Positions 49,760-59,661 of a DNA stretch of 64,000 nucleotides are shown here, piece after piece. The stretch is from the NCBI RefSeq assembly GCF_032399705.1, contig NZ_CP135922.1, forward strand, positions 2,108,001 to 2,172,000, written 5' to 3'. How positions within the stretch are numbered: the stretch's first letter is position 1; every line of letters begins with the position of its first letter. The translations under genes were made by a program, and so were the position numbers. Source of the DNA: Paenibacillus sp. BIC5C1 (GTDB lineage: Bacteria > Bacillota > Bacilli > Paenibacillales > Paenibacillaceae). The notes beneath the pieces were generated by a model that was not told where the DNA came from, searched no databases, and worked only from the letters and a program-made list of their open reading frames with translations.

Positions 49760-51757
49760 TTAGGATTCGGAATCAGACGCTTGCTGCTCGCGAAAACGCG
49801 AGATCAGGTCAAACGTATTAACCGTATCTGACACATGCAGTCGTTTCGTTGCTTCCTCATGAGCAGGTCGGCAAGCATTAATATCCGTTTTGGTGCCTGT
49901 AGACAGATCGTAACAGGATCCGCTGTCATAGATGTAATCATCCGAAGGAATATAGAACAGGGAGCCATCTGTAAATGCACCGCTGCGCAATACCACCATG
50001 CGGGAGGAACCGTTGTACACATCGTTGCCCATGTGGTAGTAGGATTGATCTGATATCCCCAGCAGATGCAGTACGGAAGGTGTAACATCCAGTTGTCCGG
50101 CAGGCTCGTCAATCGTTCCCGCCGCGGCTCCGTCAGGCAGATGCACGAGCAAAGGCACTTCGTTCATAATCTGCTCCATATCCAGATCAGTCAGCGAACG
50201 TCCGAGAAATTTCTCATATTGAGGCTGCTCCTTGATGGAATTATCGTGATCCCCATAGAACATGAAGATCGTTTTGTCCCACAATCCCCGATTTTTCAGG
50301 TCTTCCACCATGTTACCGAGCGCAGAATCCACGTAATGAACGGATTGCAGATAGTTGCCAAACATCGTTCCTTTGAATTCCCCGACATCCAGCTGCTGTT
50401 TATCCTGGGGCAACGCGTATGGATGATGACTGCTGAGCGTAATAAGGAATGAATAGAACGGTTCTGCAACCTCACTGCTCATTTTCTCAACCGATTGGCG
50501 GAAAAAGGAATCATCGGAGAGCGACCAGCCAAGCGGGTCATCCTGTTCAAAATCATTTTTACTGTAAAACTTGTCATAATTCATATTCTGATACATCGTA
50601 TAACGATTCCAAAATCCGCTCTCATAGGCATGAAATACATTCGTACTATAACCATGATCCTTCAAGATAGAAGGCAGGGAATCGTAACTGTGGTCTGCGT
50701 AACGGACAAATGCGGATCCAACCGACAGCGGATGCAATGAAATATTGGCTCCAAAGTCGGCATCCGATGTCCGTCCCTGACCTGTCTGATGATAAAAGTG
50801 ACTGTAGTACTGGCTTTCCTTCATCAGCTCGTTAAAATGAGGCGTAATTTCCTGTCCGCCAATGCTCTGGCCAATCATGAAATTCATGAAGGCTTCACCT
50901 TGGACAATGATTACATTGCTGTCTTTGTACTTGCCAAACATCACATCCTTCGGTGGATCTGCCTGTTGTCTGTTGGCGAAATAAGCTTCCGCCTGTTCGA
51001 GATCGGCAGGATCGACCTCCGGTCCAGAGCCAAGCTGGTCTTTGGCATAGTTGTACAGATCATAGCCATGAAAAGCAAGGAGTCCGGTAACATTGTACAT
51101 GGATACGTTCCACCAGTTGTTATCGAACAACCCTTTTGCCCAGGTTTTACTATAAAAATAAATCGGACCAACCGCGAGCCCCAGACCCAACACCAGGGCG
51201 ATGCTACCTGCGGTGAGTCGACGACGCATGGTTGTTTTGCGGGAGTTTGATGAGTAAGAGTTTAACCCGTTCGAATATGCGCTGTAATCTCCCCGACGGT
51301 TACGTTTGCTGAAAAGAAGGATTGCTGCATATGGGATAACCACCAGCCAATCGACGAAAAACCACAGATCACTGGCGTAGATTAGCGTAGCGATGCTGTC
51401 TCCCAAAGCGTCGACCTGTCTGGCTTGCATCAGCACAGGAATCGTTAAAAAATCCTGAAAGTAGCGATAATAAACCATATCCGCATAAATCAGTGCAGTG
51501 AGCAGCAGATTGAGCATAACGAGTGATATAATCATGCCCCGGCGAGGCAACCACCAGGTCCAGAAGGACAGAAGCAGCAGCGAACCGATGGCAATCACTT
51601 TGTCCAGAAGCCCCATCGTAATGTTGTAGGCGTGCAGATTGTGGTGAAGCCACATTAATTTGAGCAGCATGAGTACAAGAAAAATAAGATATAACGTAAG
51701 TGGATGACTCAGAAGCCCGCGCGGCGTAAGGCCGCGTGTTGGCTTAGTGACAAACAT
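49760..51757 (-). CDS. LTA synthase family protein (sulfatase fold)
   Basis: 665 aa. Five N-terminal transmembrane helices (for example YLIFLVLMLLKLMWL, IAIGSLLLLSFWTWWL, MIISLVMLNLLLTALIYADM) in the first ~190 residues, then a linker and an extracellular alkaline-phosphatase/sulfatase domain. Metal and nucleophile motifs: VIIVQGEAFMNFMIGQSIGG, the Thr in YHQTGQGRTSDADFGANISL, SLPSILKDHGYSTNVFHAYE, and FMFYGDHDNSI. It polymerises glycerol phosphate from phosphatidylglycerol for teichoic acid. ATG 51757 has GGGAGGAG 6 nt upstream; the frame opens at 51817. Confidence 0.92.
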   Translation of the reverse strand: MFVTKPTRGLTPRGLLSHPLTLYLIFLVLMLLKLMWLHHNLHAYNITMGLLDKVIAIGSLLLLSFWTWWLPRRGMIISLVMLNLLLTALIYADMVYYRYFQDFLTIPVLMQARQVDALGDSIATLIYASDLWFFVDWLVVIPYAAILLFSKRNRRGDYSAYSNGLNSYSSNSRKTTMRRRLTAGSIALVLGLGLAVGPIYFYSKTWAKGLFDNNWWNVSMYNVTGLLAFHGYDLYNYAKDQLGSGPEVDPADLEQAEAYFANRQQADPPKDVMFGKYKDSNVIIVQGEAFMNFMIGQSIGGQEITPHFNELMKESQYYSHFYHQTGQGRTSDADFGANISLHPLSVGSAFVRYADHSYDSLPSILKDHGYSTNVFHAYESGFWNRYTMYQNMNYDKFYSKNDFEQDDPLGWSLSDDSFFRQSVEKMSSEVAEPFYSFLITLSSHHPYALPQDKQQLDVGEFKGTMFGNYLQSVHYVDSALGNMVEDLKNRGLWDKTIFMFYGDHDNSIKEQPQYEKFLGRSLTDLDMEQIMNEVPLLVHLPDGAAAGTIDEPAGQLDVTPSVLHLLGISDQSYYHMGNDVYNGSSRMVVLRSGAFTDGSLFYIPSDDYIYDSGSCYDLSTGTKTDINACRPAHEEATKRLHVSDTVNTFDLISRFREQQASDSES

Positions 51758-51917
51758 ATATGTCTCCTCCCTGATGAATGGTTTTGTTAACGGAATGTAA
51801 AATAGGACTTTATCCATTATAGCGTGGTGTCATGGCTTTTCAACTATGCCCAGGGGATAAAAACTTCATGCGGAAGCAATGTTATCAAGATCATCCATAA
51901 GTCTCCTGAAATACATA

Positions 51918-51954
51918 CAAAAAAACGCCCCAGCCGTGGAAGGCAGGGGCGCTT
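51918..51954 (-). terminator. Terminator of rlmL
   Basis: GCGCCCC / GGGGCGT stem on the minus strand with a TTTTTTTG tail. Confidence 0.75.
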
Positions 51955-51970
51955 GATCATTCTAATATTA

Positions 51971-53131
51971 TTATTGTTGTGGTGTTTTGTTACGTGGAGG
52001 CAGTGGGCCCAAATACTGATAATATTGGGTTTCGATGCGTCCATTGAACAACTTGCGGCGCTTGTCTGCCTTGTGGCCGAAGTCTTCCTCGAACGATTTG
52101 GTCGACGTGATGGCGAAAAAGGACCATGTCGGCAAATCGAGGTAACTGCGCCCTAAAGAACGAAGCAGCTTCTGTACTTCTTTCTCTTCACTCAAACGTT
52201 CACCATATGGAGGGTTGGTAATAATGACACCATATTCACCCTGTGGTCTTGCACGATGAGCTGGCAGGACGCTGACTTCAATATCCTTGGCGAAGCCGGC
52301 ACTCTTGATTGCTGCCTGCGCAACTTCAATGGCTTCCGGATCGATGTCACTGCCCGAAATTTGCAATGGAATATCGTCGCGAACCGCGTCAAATGCTTCT
52401 TCGCGCGCCTGTTCCCACAATTCTTCAGGAATGACAGCCCAGTTCTCGGAGTTAAAGGTCCGACGCAGTCCTGGTGCAATGTTCCAGCCGATCATGGCGG
52501 CTTCAATCAGCATTGTACCTGATCCGCAACATGGATCATAGAAGGGGCGGGATACATTCCAGCGACTGAGCTGAATAAGCGCCGCAGCAAGCGTTTCTTT
52601 GAGCGGAGCTTCAGTTACCAGTTTGCGATAACCACGTTTGTGCAGACCAGGTCCAGTTGTATCCAGCGTAAGCAGAGCCCGATCGTTCAACAGAATGACC
52701 TCAATCACATAACGAGACCCATCCTCTGGGAACCACTCCGTGTCATAAGTCAGCTTCAGTTTCTCTACGATTGCTTTCTTCACGATCCCTTGTGATGCAG
52801 GCACGCTGCTCAGCTGAGACTTGTGGGAGCGACCTTCTACCGGAAATTCGCCATCGGCTGGAATCCATTCCTCCCAAGGTAATGCTTTGGTACCTTCAAA
52901 TAATTCATCGAACGTTGTCGCCGGGAATTCACCCATTTTGATCAACACCCGATCGGAACTTCTCAGCCACAGATTACACCGGCAGATATCAATATAATCT
53001 CCAGTGAAGAAAACCCGGCCATTGTCGATCGTAACATCCTCATACCCCAGTTGCTTCAGTTCCCGGGCGACAACAGCCTCGAGTCCCATCGCCGAGGTCG
53101 CAATCAATTGCAATTGAGCCATGTGATTCAT
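51971..53131 (-). CDS. rlmL: THUMP-domain 23S rRNA guanine-N2 methyltransferase
   Basis: 386 aa YpsC/RlmL-type enzyme. The N-terminal THUMP domain spans ~5-150 (LIATSAMGLEAVVARELKQL, VEGRSHKSQLSSVPASQGIV) and the SAM domain ~165-380. Motif I is FYDPCCGSGTMLIEAAMIGW. GSDIDPEAIEVAQAA binds SAM and VIITNPPYGERL is the catalytic NPPY. It should modify a guanine N2 in 23S rRNA (RlmL position G2445 in E. coli). GGAG lies 5 nt before the ATG. The RecJ-like second half of E. coli RlmKL is absent, as usual in Firmicutes. Confidence 0.92.
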   Translation of the reverse strand: MNHMAQLQLIATSAMGLEAVVARELKQLGYEDVTIDNGRVFFTGDYIDICRCNLWLRSSDRVLIKMGEFPATTFDELFEGTKALPWEEWIPADGEFPVEGRSHKSQLSSVPASQGIVKKAIVEKLKLTYDTEWFPEDGSRYVIEVILLNDRALLTLDTTGPGLHKRGYRKLVTEAPLKETLAAALIQLSRWNVSRPFYDPCCGSGTMLIEAAMIGWNIAPGLRRTFNSENWAVIPEELWEQAREEAFDAVRDDIPLQISGSDIDPEAIEVAQAAIKSAGFAKDIEVSVLPAHRARPQGEYGVIITNPPYGERLSEEKEVQKLLRSLGRSYLDLPTWSFFAITSTKSFEEDFGHKADKRRKLFNGRIETQYYQYLGPLPPRNKTPQQ

Positions 53132-53363
53132 TTCAACTCCATTTCAAGCCGGAGAAGGAATTTCCTTCTCTAAGCTGTATAGTGACGGTGCGGCCTTGCC
53201 GCTTTCCGTGAAAAAACTTACAATGAGAAATGCGGTGCGCTCATGCATTCATCTTTCGAGCCGATGCAGCAGTTCAACCGCCTGTGTTTGACAACAAACA
53301 TTTATTATAGAACATTGGCATCCATATGGAAAGCAGTCCAAGTGTCCAAGGAGGATTTTAGCG

Positions 53364-53996
53364 GTGAATCTGACCCCTGACGAATATGTAAATCAATTAT
53401 TTCAAGAGGATGATCTCTTGTTAAAGGTAAAAGAAGCCATCCGATCGAACGGCATGCCGGAAGTTTCGGTTGCAGCGGCCTATGGCCGGTTGCTCACTTT
53501 TCTCGCGAAGACATCAAAAGCGGAGGCTGTACTCGAAATCGGTGTGCTGGGTGGATATAGCGGTATCTGTCTTGCTCGCGGTCTAAGTGACGGTGGAACA
53601 CTGACTTCGCTGGAACTGAAAGAGGAATACGCAGCGATGGCTCGTGGTCATCTGGAGGAAGGGGGGTTTGGAGATAAGGTCGAATATCGAATCGGCCCCG
53701 CAGCCGACAGTCTGGAGAAGCTGGCGCAGGAAGGGCGTACCTTCGACTTCTTCTTCATTGATGCAGACAAAGAGAATTATCCCGTTTATCTCGATTACGC
53801 CATTAAGCTCGCGCGGCCCGGGGCGGTCATTGTGGGAGATAACTGTTTCCTGCGCGGCCGTACGCTGAATCCGGACAAGCAGGGTCCGGCTGTCCTCGCG
53901 GTTCGACGCTTCAACGAGCAGATGGCGAGTGACCCGCGCCTCGTAACAACGATGCTGCCGGATTATGATGGTCTGGCTCTGGCCTGGGTAAAATAA
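53364..53996 (+). CDS. O-methyltransferase (class I, SAM-dependent)
   Basis: 210 aa of the Methyltransf_3 group (YrrM/CCoAMT-like). AVLEIGVLGGYSGICLARGL is motif I, LTSLELKEEYAAMARGHLEE the acidic loop, and FDFFFIDADKENYPVYLDYA the metal-binding DADK site, where catechol-type members hold Mg. GDNCFLRGR supplies the Asn ligand. GTG 53364 has AAGGAGG 9 nt upstream. Bacterial homologues methylate catechols or tRNA; the substrate here is open. Confidence 0.88.
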   Translation: MNLTPDEYVNQLFQEDDLLLKVKEAIRSNGMPEVSVAAAYGRLLTFLAKTSKAEAVLEIGVLGGYSGICLARGLSDGGTLTSLELKEEYAAMARGHLEEGGFGDKVEYRIGPAADSLEKLAQEGRTFDFFFIDADKENYPVYLDYAIKLARPGAVIVGDNCFLRGRTLNPDKQGPAVLAVRRFNEQMASDPRLVTTMLPDYDGLALAWVK

Positions 53997-54055
53997 GAAA
54001 AAGATACAGATACAGATCCGTTAAAACGGGTGGCATGCGCAGACAATTCGAAAAG

Positions 54056-54103
54056 AAAGAGACGATAACACTCCTGAATCTCAGGGGATTATCGTCTCTT
54101 TCT
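54056..54103. terminator. Bidirectional terminator
   Basis: AGAGACGATAA / TTATCGTCTCT arms around CCTGA/TCAGG, with A and T flanks, between convergent genes. Confidence 0.85.
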
Positions 54104-54135
54104 GCTTAATTGGAGAGAAGTTATAAGAGTGGCTA

Positions 54136-55347
54136 TTATACTTCCGGTGTTCCGTAAGTCTCAAACCATTTTTTGATCGTGTCAAAATCATCGCTGAAGG
54201 ATAGGCCAAGCATCAACAAAATGCGTGCTTGCTGAGGACTGAGGTTGTCACCCGCGATAACGCCTTTCCCTCCGCCATATACACTGCCTGAACCTGTCCG
54301 AGTGGTCGTTACGAAGATTACACCATCCTCCACCGCCTTGGTACGTGCTTGTCCCATCGCTCTGGAAATACCGCCTGCTCCTGTACCAGACGTTACGATT
54401 CCCTTGGCGCCGCCTTTCACAAATCCTTCAATAGCCTCGCCGCCAGCTTCCTGATAGGAAATCGCAATTTCAACCTTGGCGAGATCTGCCTTCGTGATTT
54501 TGCTTAGGTCGAATGCCGGTTTTAATGTACCTTCAGGCTTCAAGGCACGTGCAGGAGCACGGTAAATTCGAATGTTTTCTTCATCAATATAACCTACTGC
54601 ACCAAGCATTGGGGTTTCGAACGTGTCTGTTCGATAATCATTCGTTTTGGTCACGCCACGTGCCAATTGAATGGTATCGTTCAACATCAGCACGGTCCCA
54701 AATGAAGTCGTGCGCCCGCTGCCTGCGAGCTTGATGGCGTTGTACAGATTCGCTTGTGCATCTGAGCCGATAACCGTCCAAGGGCGCATGGACCCCGTAA
54801 TGACAACGGGTTTATCACTTTGTACGGTCATGTCGAGGAAGTAGGCGATTTCCTCCATGGTATCTGTACCGGTGGTAACCACAACGCTGTCATACTGAGC
54901 CAGAGCTTTATCTACCGTCTGAGATAAATCATAGAGATCAGCCATGGTATAAGAGCCTGAACCTGAATTTCCGAATTGGAGTGTGCTAACATCTGCAATC
55001 TTCTGTTTGTCCGGTAAGGCGTCGACCATTTCTCCAATCGGGAGTGTACCGGCTTTATAGTTCTGGAAGCTGGTTGCATCCTCGGATTGACCTGCAATCG
55101 TACCACCCGTTCCAATGACCAGAACATTAGGCAGTGCGGATTGTTTGAACGAATCTGATAGAGCAGGGATGGTTGTATTGCGAGCCGGAGTGGATGATGC
55201 GGCCTGAACCGCACTGGTGGTACCGCTCACTTCTACCGTAGCTGCCTGAGCTGCATAGGTCCCGATGGGGGACAGGGAAATGGTCAGAGCCGTCAAAGCG
55301 GCTGTGCTCCATACAGCCCAAGGACGAAGATTTGAAGTTTTTTTCAT
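54136..55347 (-). CDS. Type II L-asparaginase, secreted
   Basis: 403 aa. A Sec signal peptide (KKTSNLRPWAVWSTAALTAL ... GTYAAQA) is followed by a Ser/Thr linker and the asparaginase fold. The first catalytic Thr is in VIGTGGTIAGQSED, the second in VVTTGTDTMEEIAYFLD, and Lys/Ser-Met-Arg in ITGSMRPWTVIGSD. Hydrolyses asparagine to aspartate and ammonia outside the membrane. ATG 55347 has AAGGAGAG 8 nt upstream. Two GlnR/TnrA boxes lie upstream, so nitrogen-limited expression is likely, as with ansZ of Bacillus. Confidence 0.92.
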   Translation of the reverse strand: MKKTSNLRPWAVWSTAALTALTISLSPIGTYAAQAATVEVSGTTSAVQAASSTPARNTTIPALSDSFKQSALPNVLVIGTGGTIAGQSEDATSFQNYKAGTLPIGEMVDALPDKQKIADVSTLQFGNSGSGSYTMADLYDLSQTVDKALAQYDSVVVTTGTDTMEEIAYFLDMTVQSDKPVVITGSMRPWTVIGSDAQANLYNAIKLAGSGRTTSFGTVLMLNDTIQLARGVTKTNDYRTDTFETPMLGAVGYIDEENIRIYRAPARALKPEGTLKPAFDLSKITKADLAKVEIAISYQEAGGEAIEGFVKGGAKGIVTSGTGAGGISRAMGQARTKAVEDGVIFVTTTRTGSGSVYGGGKGVIAGDNLSPQQARILLMLGLSFSDDFDTIKKWFETYGTPEV

Positions 55348-55429
55348 GAATAGCACTCTCCTTCAGGTTAGTTTCGTGTGATGTTTGTTGAGGATGATAT
55401 GTATATGAATTCAAATTGATTGTATTTCA

Positions 55430-55446
55430 TGTTAAATAATATGACA
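55430..55446. promoter_or_regulatory. GlnR/TnrA box
   Basis: TGTTAAATAATATGACA fits TGTNA-N7-TNACA exactly. Centre 91 bp before the asparaginase ATG. Confidence 0.7.
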
Positions 55447-55584
55447 ATTGTAGATAAAGGTAGAGTAATCGGTTACATTAATAGAAATGTAGAGTATATA
55501 TCGTATTTATTAGGTTTTATGAATGAATATGAGAAGATAAAAAAAGAGGATGGGGAATATGGAATCATAAAAAATGATTTTTAA

Positions 55585-55601
55585 TGTAATATTTTATTAC
55601 A
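55585..55601. promoter_or_regulatory. Second GlnR/TnrA box
   Basis: TGTAATATTTTATTACA fits TGTNA-N7-TNACA exactly and is part of a longer perfect palindrome (55584-55602). Lies 240 bp from the asparaginase start and about 265 bp before the P450 start. Confidence 0.6.
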
Positions 55602-55856
55602 TATGAGTCTTTCGGCCTGATAGATTTAGAAGGAGATTTTGGGGGGAAGTGTTGCAGGATCGTCCATAGCAGAAGTGATCTTATCCATAACGAATAATGA
55701 GGGTGTAAGTTAGCGAGTCTTGATGATTTTTGTAATACGATCTAGGAAAAGAGGCTCAATTATTGCCAAATATTTGTATGCCGGCAGTGTTGAGTCTATA
55801 ATATATGGTGATTTCAATATGTAAATAAATATATATTAATGATTGGAGGAGAAACG
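55602..55856. other. AT-rich spacer before the P450 gene
   Basis: No open frame recognised. Probably the P450 promoter region (AT-rich with several TATAAT-like steps near 55798), but no clear pair could be fixed. Confidence 0.3.
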
Positions 55857-57086
55857 ATGAACCGAGCCCCCAGAAAGTATGCCAATTACATTCCGATCCG
55901 GGAGCTGGAGGCGGTGGAGCAACAATTACTTCCCTTCCAGGTGTACGCTGAACTTCGTGAAAATACTCCAGTCCGCTATGACAACCATCGAGAATGCTGG
56001 GATATTTTCCGTTATGAAGATGTGCAATATGTGTTGAAAAACCCTAAACTGTTCTCTTCTGAACGTGATCGTGCCAACGCCAGCATGCTTACTACAGATC
56101 CGCCTAAGCACAAACAACTGCGGGACCTGGTTAATCAGGCGTTCACACCTAGAGCGATCGAAGCATTAGCTCCGCGTATTCAGGAAATCGCTGATGAATT
56201 ATTAACTCCGCACTTTTCAGAAGGTCGTATGCGTCTTATCGATGATCTTGCTACTCCACTTCCGGTTATCGTGATTGCCGAATTGATTGGCGTCCCTGCC
56301 TCAGATCGCCAGAAGTTTAAAGACTGGTCTGATGCACTTGTGAAGGGTGCGCGGGATGACAGTGATGAAGCTTTCCAGGAATTGATGGAAGAAAAGAAAC
56401 GGAACCAGCAGGAACTGGCGAGCTACTTCACGGCCATTATGGAAGAAATACGTCAGCGACCAGAGGATGATCTGATCTCTTTGCTGCTTGCTGCGGAGAT
56501 TGAAGGGGAGAAGCTAACGGCAGAGGAAGTGGTCGGATTTTGCATCTTGTTACTTGCTGCCGGTAATGAAACCACAACCAATCTAATTACCAATGCTGTT
56601 CGTATTCTGTCAGAGCAGCCTGAGCTTCAACAGCAGCTGCGAGAACACCCTGAACTTATCCCCACTGCGGTAGAGGAAACGTTGCGTTATTATCCTCCAA
56701 TTGTGGCTATTGGGCGTATTGCCAAAGAAAACGTAGAATTGAACGGACAAACGATTCAGGCCGGGGAACAGGTGATATCCTGGGTAGGATCGGCCAACCG
56801 GGACGGTGGTCAATTCGATCAGGCAGAGAAATTCTTGCCTGACCGCAAGCCGAATAGACATATGGGTTTTGGGTTTGGTATTCATTTCTGTCTCGGTGCA
56901 CCACTCGCACGACTTGAGGCGAGGGTTGTACTTCAGACGATGCTTCGCCAAATGGAAGATATCCAGCTTGTGCCCGATACGGTTTTGCAGCCAATTCAAA
57001 GTGCTTTTGTATTTGGCGTTAAAGAATATCCGATTCAATTCAAGAGTTTAATTCACAAGCCCTCTGACGCAATGAATCAATGTTAA
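55857..57086 (+). CDS. Cytochrome P450 (CYP107-like)
   Basis: 409 aa soluble class I P450. The I-helix is ILLLAAGNETTTNLI, ExxR is in VEETLRYYPP, and the heme-Cys loop is HMGFGFGIHFCLGAPLARLE, with Cys as the thiolate ligand. ATG 55857 has GGAGGAG 5 nt upstream; the frame opens at 55839. No ferredoxin or reductase gene is adjacent, so redox partners are supplied elsewhere (possibly by the reductase at 12-1061). Members hydroxylate fatty acids, macrolides or terpenoids. The substrate is not evident. Confidence 0.93.
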   Translation: MNRAPRKYANYIPIRELEAVEQQLLPFQVYAELRENTPVRYDNHRECWDIFRYEDVQYVLKNPKLFSSERDRANASMLTTDPPKHKQLRDLVNQAFTPRAIEALAPRIQEIADELLTPHFSEGRMRLIDDLATPLPVIVIAELIGVPASDRQKFKDWSDALVKGARDDSDEAFQELMEEKKRNQQELASYFTAIMEEIRQRPEDDLISLLLAAEIEGEKLTAEEVVGFCILLLAAGNETTTNLITNAVRILSEQPELQQQLREHPELIPTAVEETLRYYPPIVAIGRIAKENVELNGQTIQAGEQVISWVGSANRDGGQFDQAEKFLPDRKPNRHMGFGFGIHFCLGAPLARLEARVVLQTMLRQMEDIQLVPDTVLQPIQSAFVFGVKEYPIQFKSLIHKPSDAMNQC

Positions 57087-57106
57087 GGTTTGAACAAATG
57101 AATGTG

Positions 57107-57153
57107 AAAAGCCGCTTTCATGCCTGATAGGCACTGAAAGCGGCTTTTTCTTA
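57107..57153. terminator. Bidirectional terminator
   Basis: AAGCCGCTTTCA / TGAAAGCGGCTT stem around an inner GCCT/AGGC, with A and T flanks. Confidence 0.85.
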
Positions 57154-57180
57154 AGAATAAATATCATTTGAATCGAAGCG

Positions 57181-58392
57181 TCATGATTCTCTGAGCAGAG
57201 GAGGCTTTTTGTACAGCTTGAATCTCACCCACACCATGTTGAGCAGCAGCAGACCACCAGAGACGATGAACAATCCTTCGATGCCGATGAACCCGGCCAT
57301 AAATCCGCCGATTACGGCTCCAAGCATGTTACCCAATGCGAGTGTGCTCGTATTAAAGCTGAACGCCCGGCTAATCATGCTATCTGGCGTATAGGAGCGA
57401 ATGAGCGCATTGACACTTGGAAGCAGGCCACCCATGAACACACCCATCATGAAACGGACGATGATGAGCTGCCATACCGTCTGCACGAAAGCTTGAGGTA
57501 TAAGCATGAGCCCTGTTCCTATAAGAGAAAATGTTAATACCTTGTGTGAACCAATCCTGTCACTGAGCTTTCCGAGAATCGGGGACATGGCCATGTTGGA
57601 CAATCCCGTGACTGCACCGACAAGTCCTGCCCAGAAGGCGACGTTGACATCCGAACCGTGTAACTTCTGTACATACAGCGGCAAGAGTGACATCGGACTG
57701 ATCATGGCAAATTGCAGCAGGAATGTTACAGCGAACAATGCAGGTAACTGGGGCGACTTGTTCAGTTCCTTCAAACCGGACAATACGGATTGTTCCGGCA
57801 GTTTGGCTGCTTCCTTACGGTCAAACTTCTCTCTGACCAGGAACATGGCGAGCATCGAAGCTGCGAAGATCAGTCCGCCAGTAATATAAAAGATAGGGCG
57901 GAAACCTACTGCATCAGCGAGCAAACCGCCGATTAGCGGACCCAGAATCGTACCGGCAACCTGGCCGGACTGGCTGATACCCATGGCGAAACCCATACGA
58001 TCCTTCGGCGTTGTACCCGAGATCAGCGCAACTGCTGCCGGGTTGAAGCCAGAGATCGTACCGTTGAGCAGACGTAATAAAAGGAGCTGCCACGGGTTCT
58101 GTGCAAAACCCATCAAGGCGATAACAATCGCCATCCCGAATCCGGAACGCAGCAACATAATTTTTCGGCCGTACTTGTCAGACAATTTGCCCCACAAAGG
58201 CTGGAACAAAAATGAGGTGAGGAAGTTGGCAGCAAATATAAATCCCGCCCATATGCCAATCTCATGCTCACCAACCACGCCAAGATCCTTGGCGAGATAA
58301 AGGGACAAAAATGGGGTGATCATGGTCATGCCCGAGTTGACCAGAAATTGTCCAAACCAAAGCACAATGAGGTTTACTTTCCATGTTTTCAA
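57181..58392 (-). CDS. MFS multidrug-type transporter
   Basis: 403 aa with twelve hydrophobic segments. The MFS loop-2/3 motif is GKLSDKYGRKIMLLRSGF, repeated after helix 8 as LGKLSDRIGSHKVLT, and motif C is GQVAGTILGPLIGGLLAD in helix 5, typical of drug/proton antiporters (DHA1). TTG 58392 has GGAAGGAAG-type ribosome site about 9 nt upstream; a TTG at 58434 is the alternative. Single gene, convergent with the P450. Confidence 0.88.
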   Translation of the reverse strand: MKTWKVNLIVLWFGQFLVNSGMTMITPFLSLYLAKDLGVVGEHEIGIWAGFIFAANFLTSFLFQPLWGKLSDKYGRKIMLLRSGFGMAIVIALMGFAQNPWQLLLLRLLNGTISGFNPAAVALISGTTPKDRMGFAMGISQSGQVAGTILGPLIGGLLADAVGFRPIFYITGGLIFAASMLAMFLVREKFDRKEAAKLPEQSVLSGLKELNKSPQLPALFAVTFLLQFAMISPMSLLPLYVQKLHGSDVNVAFWAGLVGAVTGLSNMAMSPILGKLSDRIGSHKVLTFSLIGTGLMLIPQAFVQTVWQLIIVRFMMGVFMGGLLPSVNALIRSYTPDSMISRAFSFNTSTLALGNMLGAVIGGFMAGFIGIEGLFIVSGGLLLLNMVWVRFKLYKKPPLLRES

Positions 58393-58596
58393 AGTGCTTT
58401 CACTTCCTTTCCGATCGTTTCTGCAACGTTTCAAAAAAACACGATTCTTTCATTATAACATAATTTGCATATGGGTGAGGGGATGTAAGGAATGTCATAG
58501 TATTGTCATCGGAACAGATCGACACGTGGTTGTTACCGCTCTTTAAAAAGGGCATAATGTTATTTATGAGTCCAAAAACTATTGGAGGCTTCTTAC

Positions 58597-59661
58597 ATGA
58601 GCTATAATGATCGTCTGATTCAGGCCAGCTTCAAACAGCAGGTAGACCGTGTTCCCGTGTGGTACATGCGTCAGGCTGGGCGTTATGATCCCGAATATCG
58701 CAAGATTAAGGAAAAGTATTCTTTGCTCGAAATTTGCCGTCAACCTGAGCTAGCAGCTGAAGTTACACTCATGCCGGTACGTAAACTTGGTGTGGATGCG
58801 GCTATTTTGTATTCCGATATTATGAATCCGGTTGCTTCACTCGGTATAGATTTTGATATTGTTAAAAATATTGGACCTGTTATAGACAATCCAATCCGCA
58901 CGGCGGCAGATGTGGATCGTTTGCGTCCCATTGATGTTGAAGGAGACCTGTCTCATATTCTGGAGACGATTCGAATTCTGGACAAGGAACTCGATGTACC
59001 CTTGATTACGTTTGCCGGTGCACCGTTTACCATCGCCAGCTATTTGATTGAAGGCCGACCTTCCAAAGGGTACATACGGACCAAAACGATGATGTACAGT
59101 GAACCTGAAGTGTGGCATAAATTAATGCAAAAACTGGGCGATATGGTGATTACATATGTCCGTGCACACATTGCGAACGGCGGCAAAGCATTCCAACTGT
59201 TCGACAGTTGGGTTGGCGCGCTTTCGCCAAACGACTTCAGAACGTATGTGTTGCCGACGATTACTCGTATCTTTACCGAATTATCGGATTTGAATGTACC
59301 GAAAATTTATTTCCCGGGTGTGGCTTCTGGAGAATTGCTGCCAACCCTGCATGATCTGCAGGCTGATGTGATTGGGCTGGATTGGAGAGTATCCATCTCC
59401 GAGGGACGTAAACGACTGGGCGGAAAATTTGCTGTACAAGGTAACCTTGACCCTTATGTGCTGACTGCACCGATGGATCTGATTAAGCAGCATGCCAAAC
59501 TGATTATTGACGAAGGTATCAAGGAGCCAGGGTATATTTTCAATCTGGGGCACGGACTATTTCCTGAAGCATCTTTGGATAAATTAAGAGAACTCACGGC
59601 GTATATTCATGAATATTCTGCTGAAGCATTGAAGACTGGGGTGACGGTTACTAATGACTAA
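58597..59661 (+). CDS. hemE: Uroporphyrinogen decarboxylase
   Basis: 354 aa. Family box RVPVWYMRQAGRYDPEYRKI near residue 19 with the substrate-binding Arg pair, ILYSDIMNPVASLGID with the catalytic Asp, GAPFTIASYLIEGRPSKGYI, and FNLGHGLFPEASLDKL at the C-terminus. Converts uroporphyrinogen III to coproporphyrinogen III. ATG 58597 has GGAGG 8 nt upstream; the frame opens at 58582. First gene of hemE-hemH-hemY. Confidence 0.96.
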   Translation: MSYNDRLIQASFKQQVDRVPVWYMRQAGRYDPEYRKIKEKYSLLEICRQPELAAEVTLMPVRKLGVDAAILYSDIMNPVASLGIDFDIVKNIGPVIDNPIRTAADVDRLRPIDVEGDLSHILETIRILDKELDVPLITFAGAPFTIASYLIEGRPSKGYIRTKTMMYSEPEVWHKLMQKLGDMVITYVRAHIANGGKAFQLFDSWVGALSPNDFRTYVLPTITRIFTELSDLNVPKIYFPGVASGELLPTLHDLQADVIGLDWRVSISEGRKRLGGKFAVQGNLDPYVLTAPMDLIKQHAKLIIDEGIKEPGYIFNLGHGLFPEASLDKLRELTAYIHEYSAEALKTGVTVTND

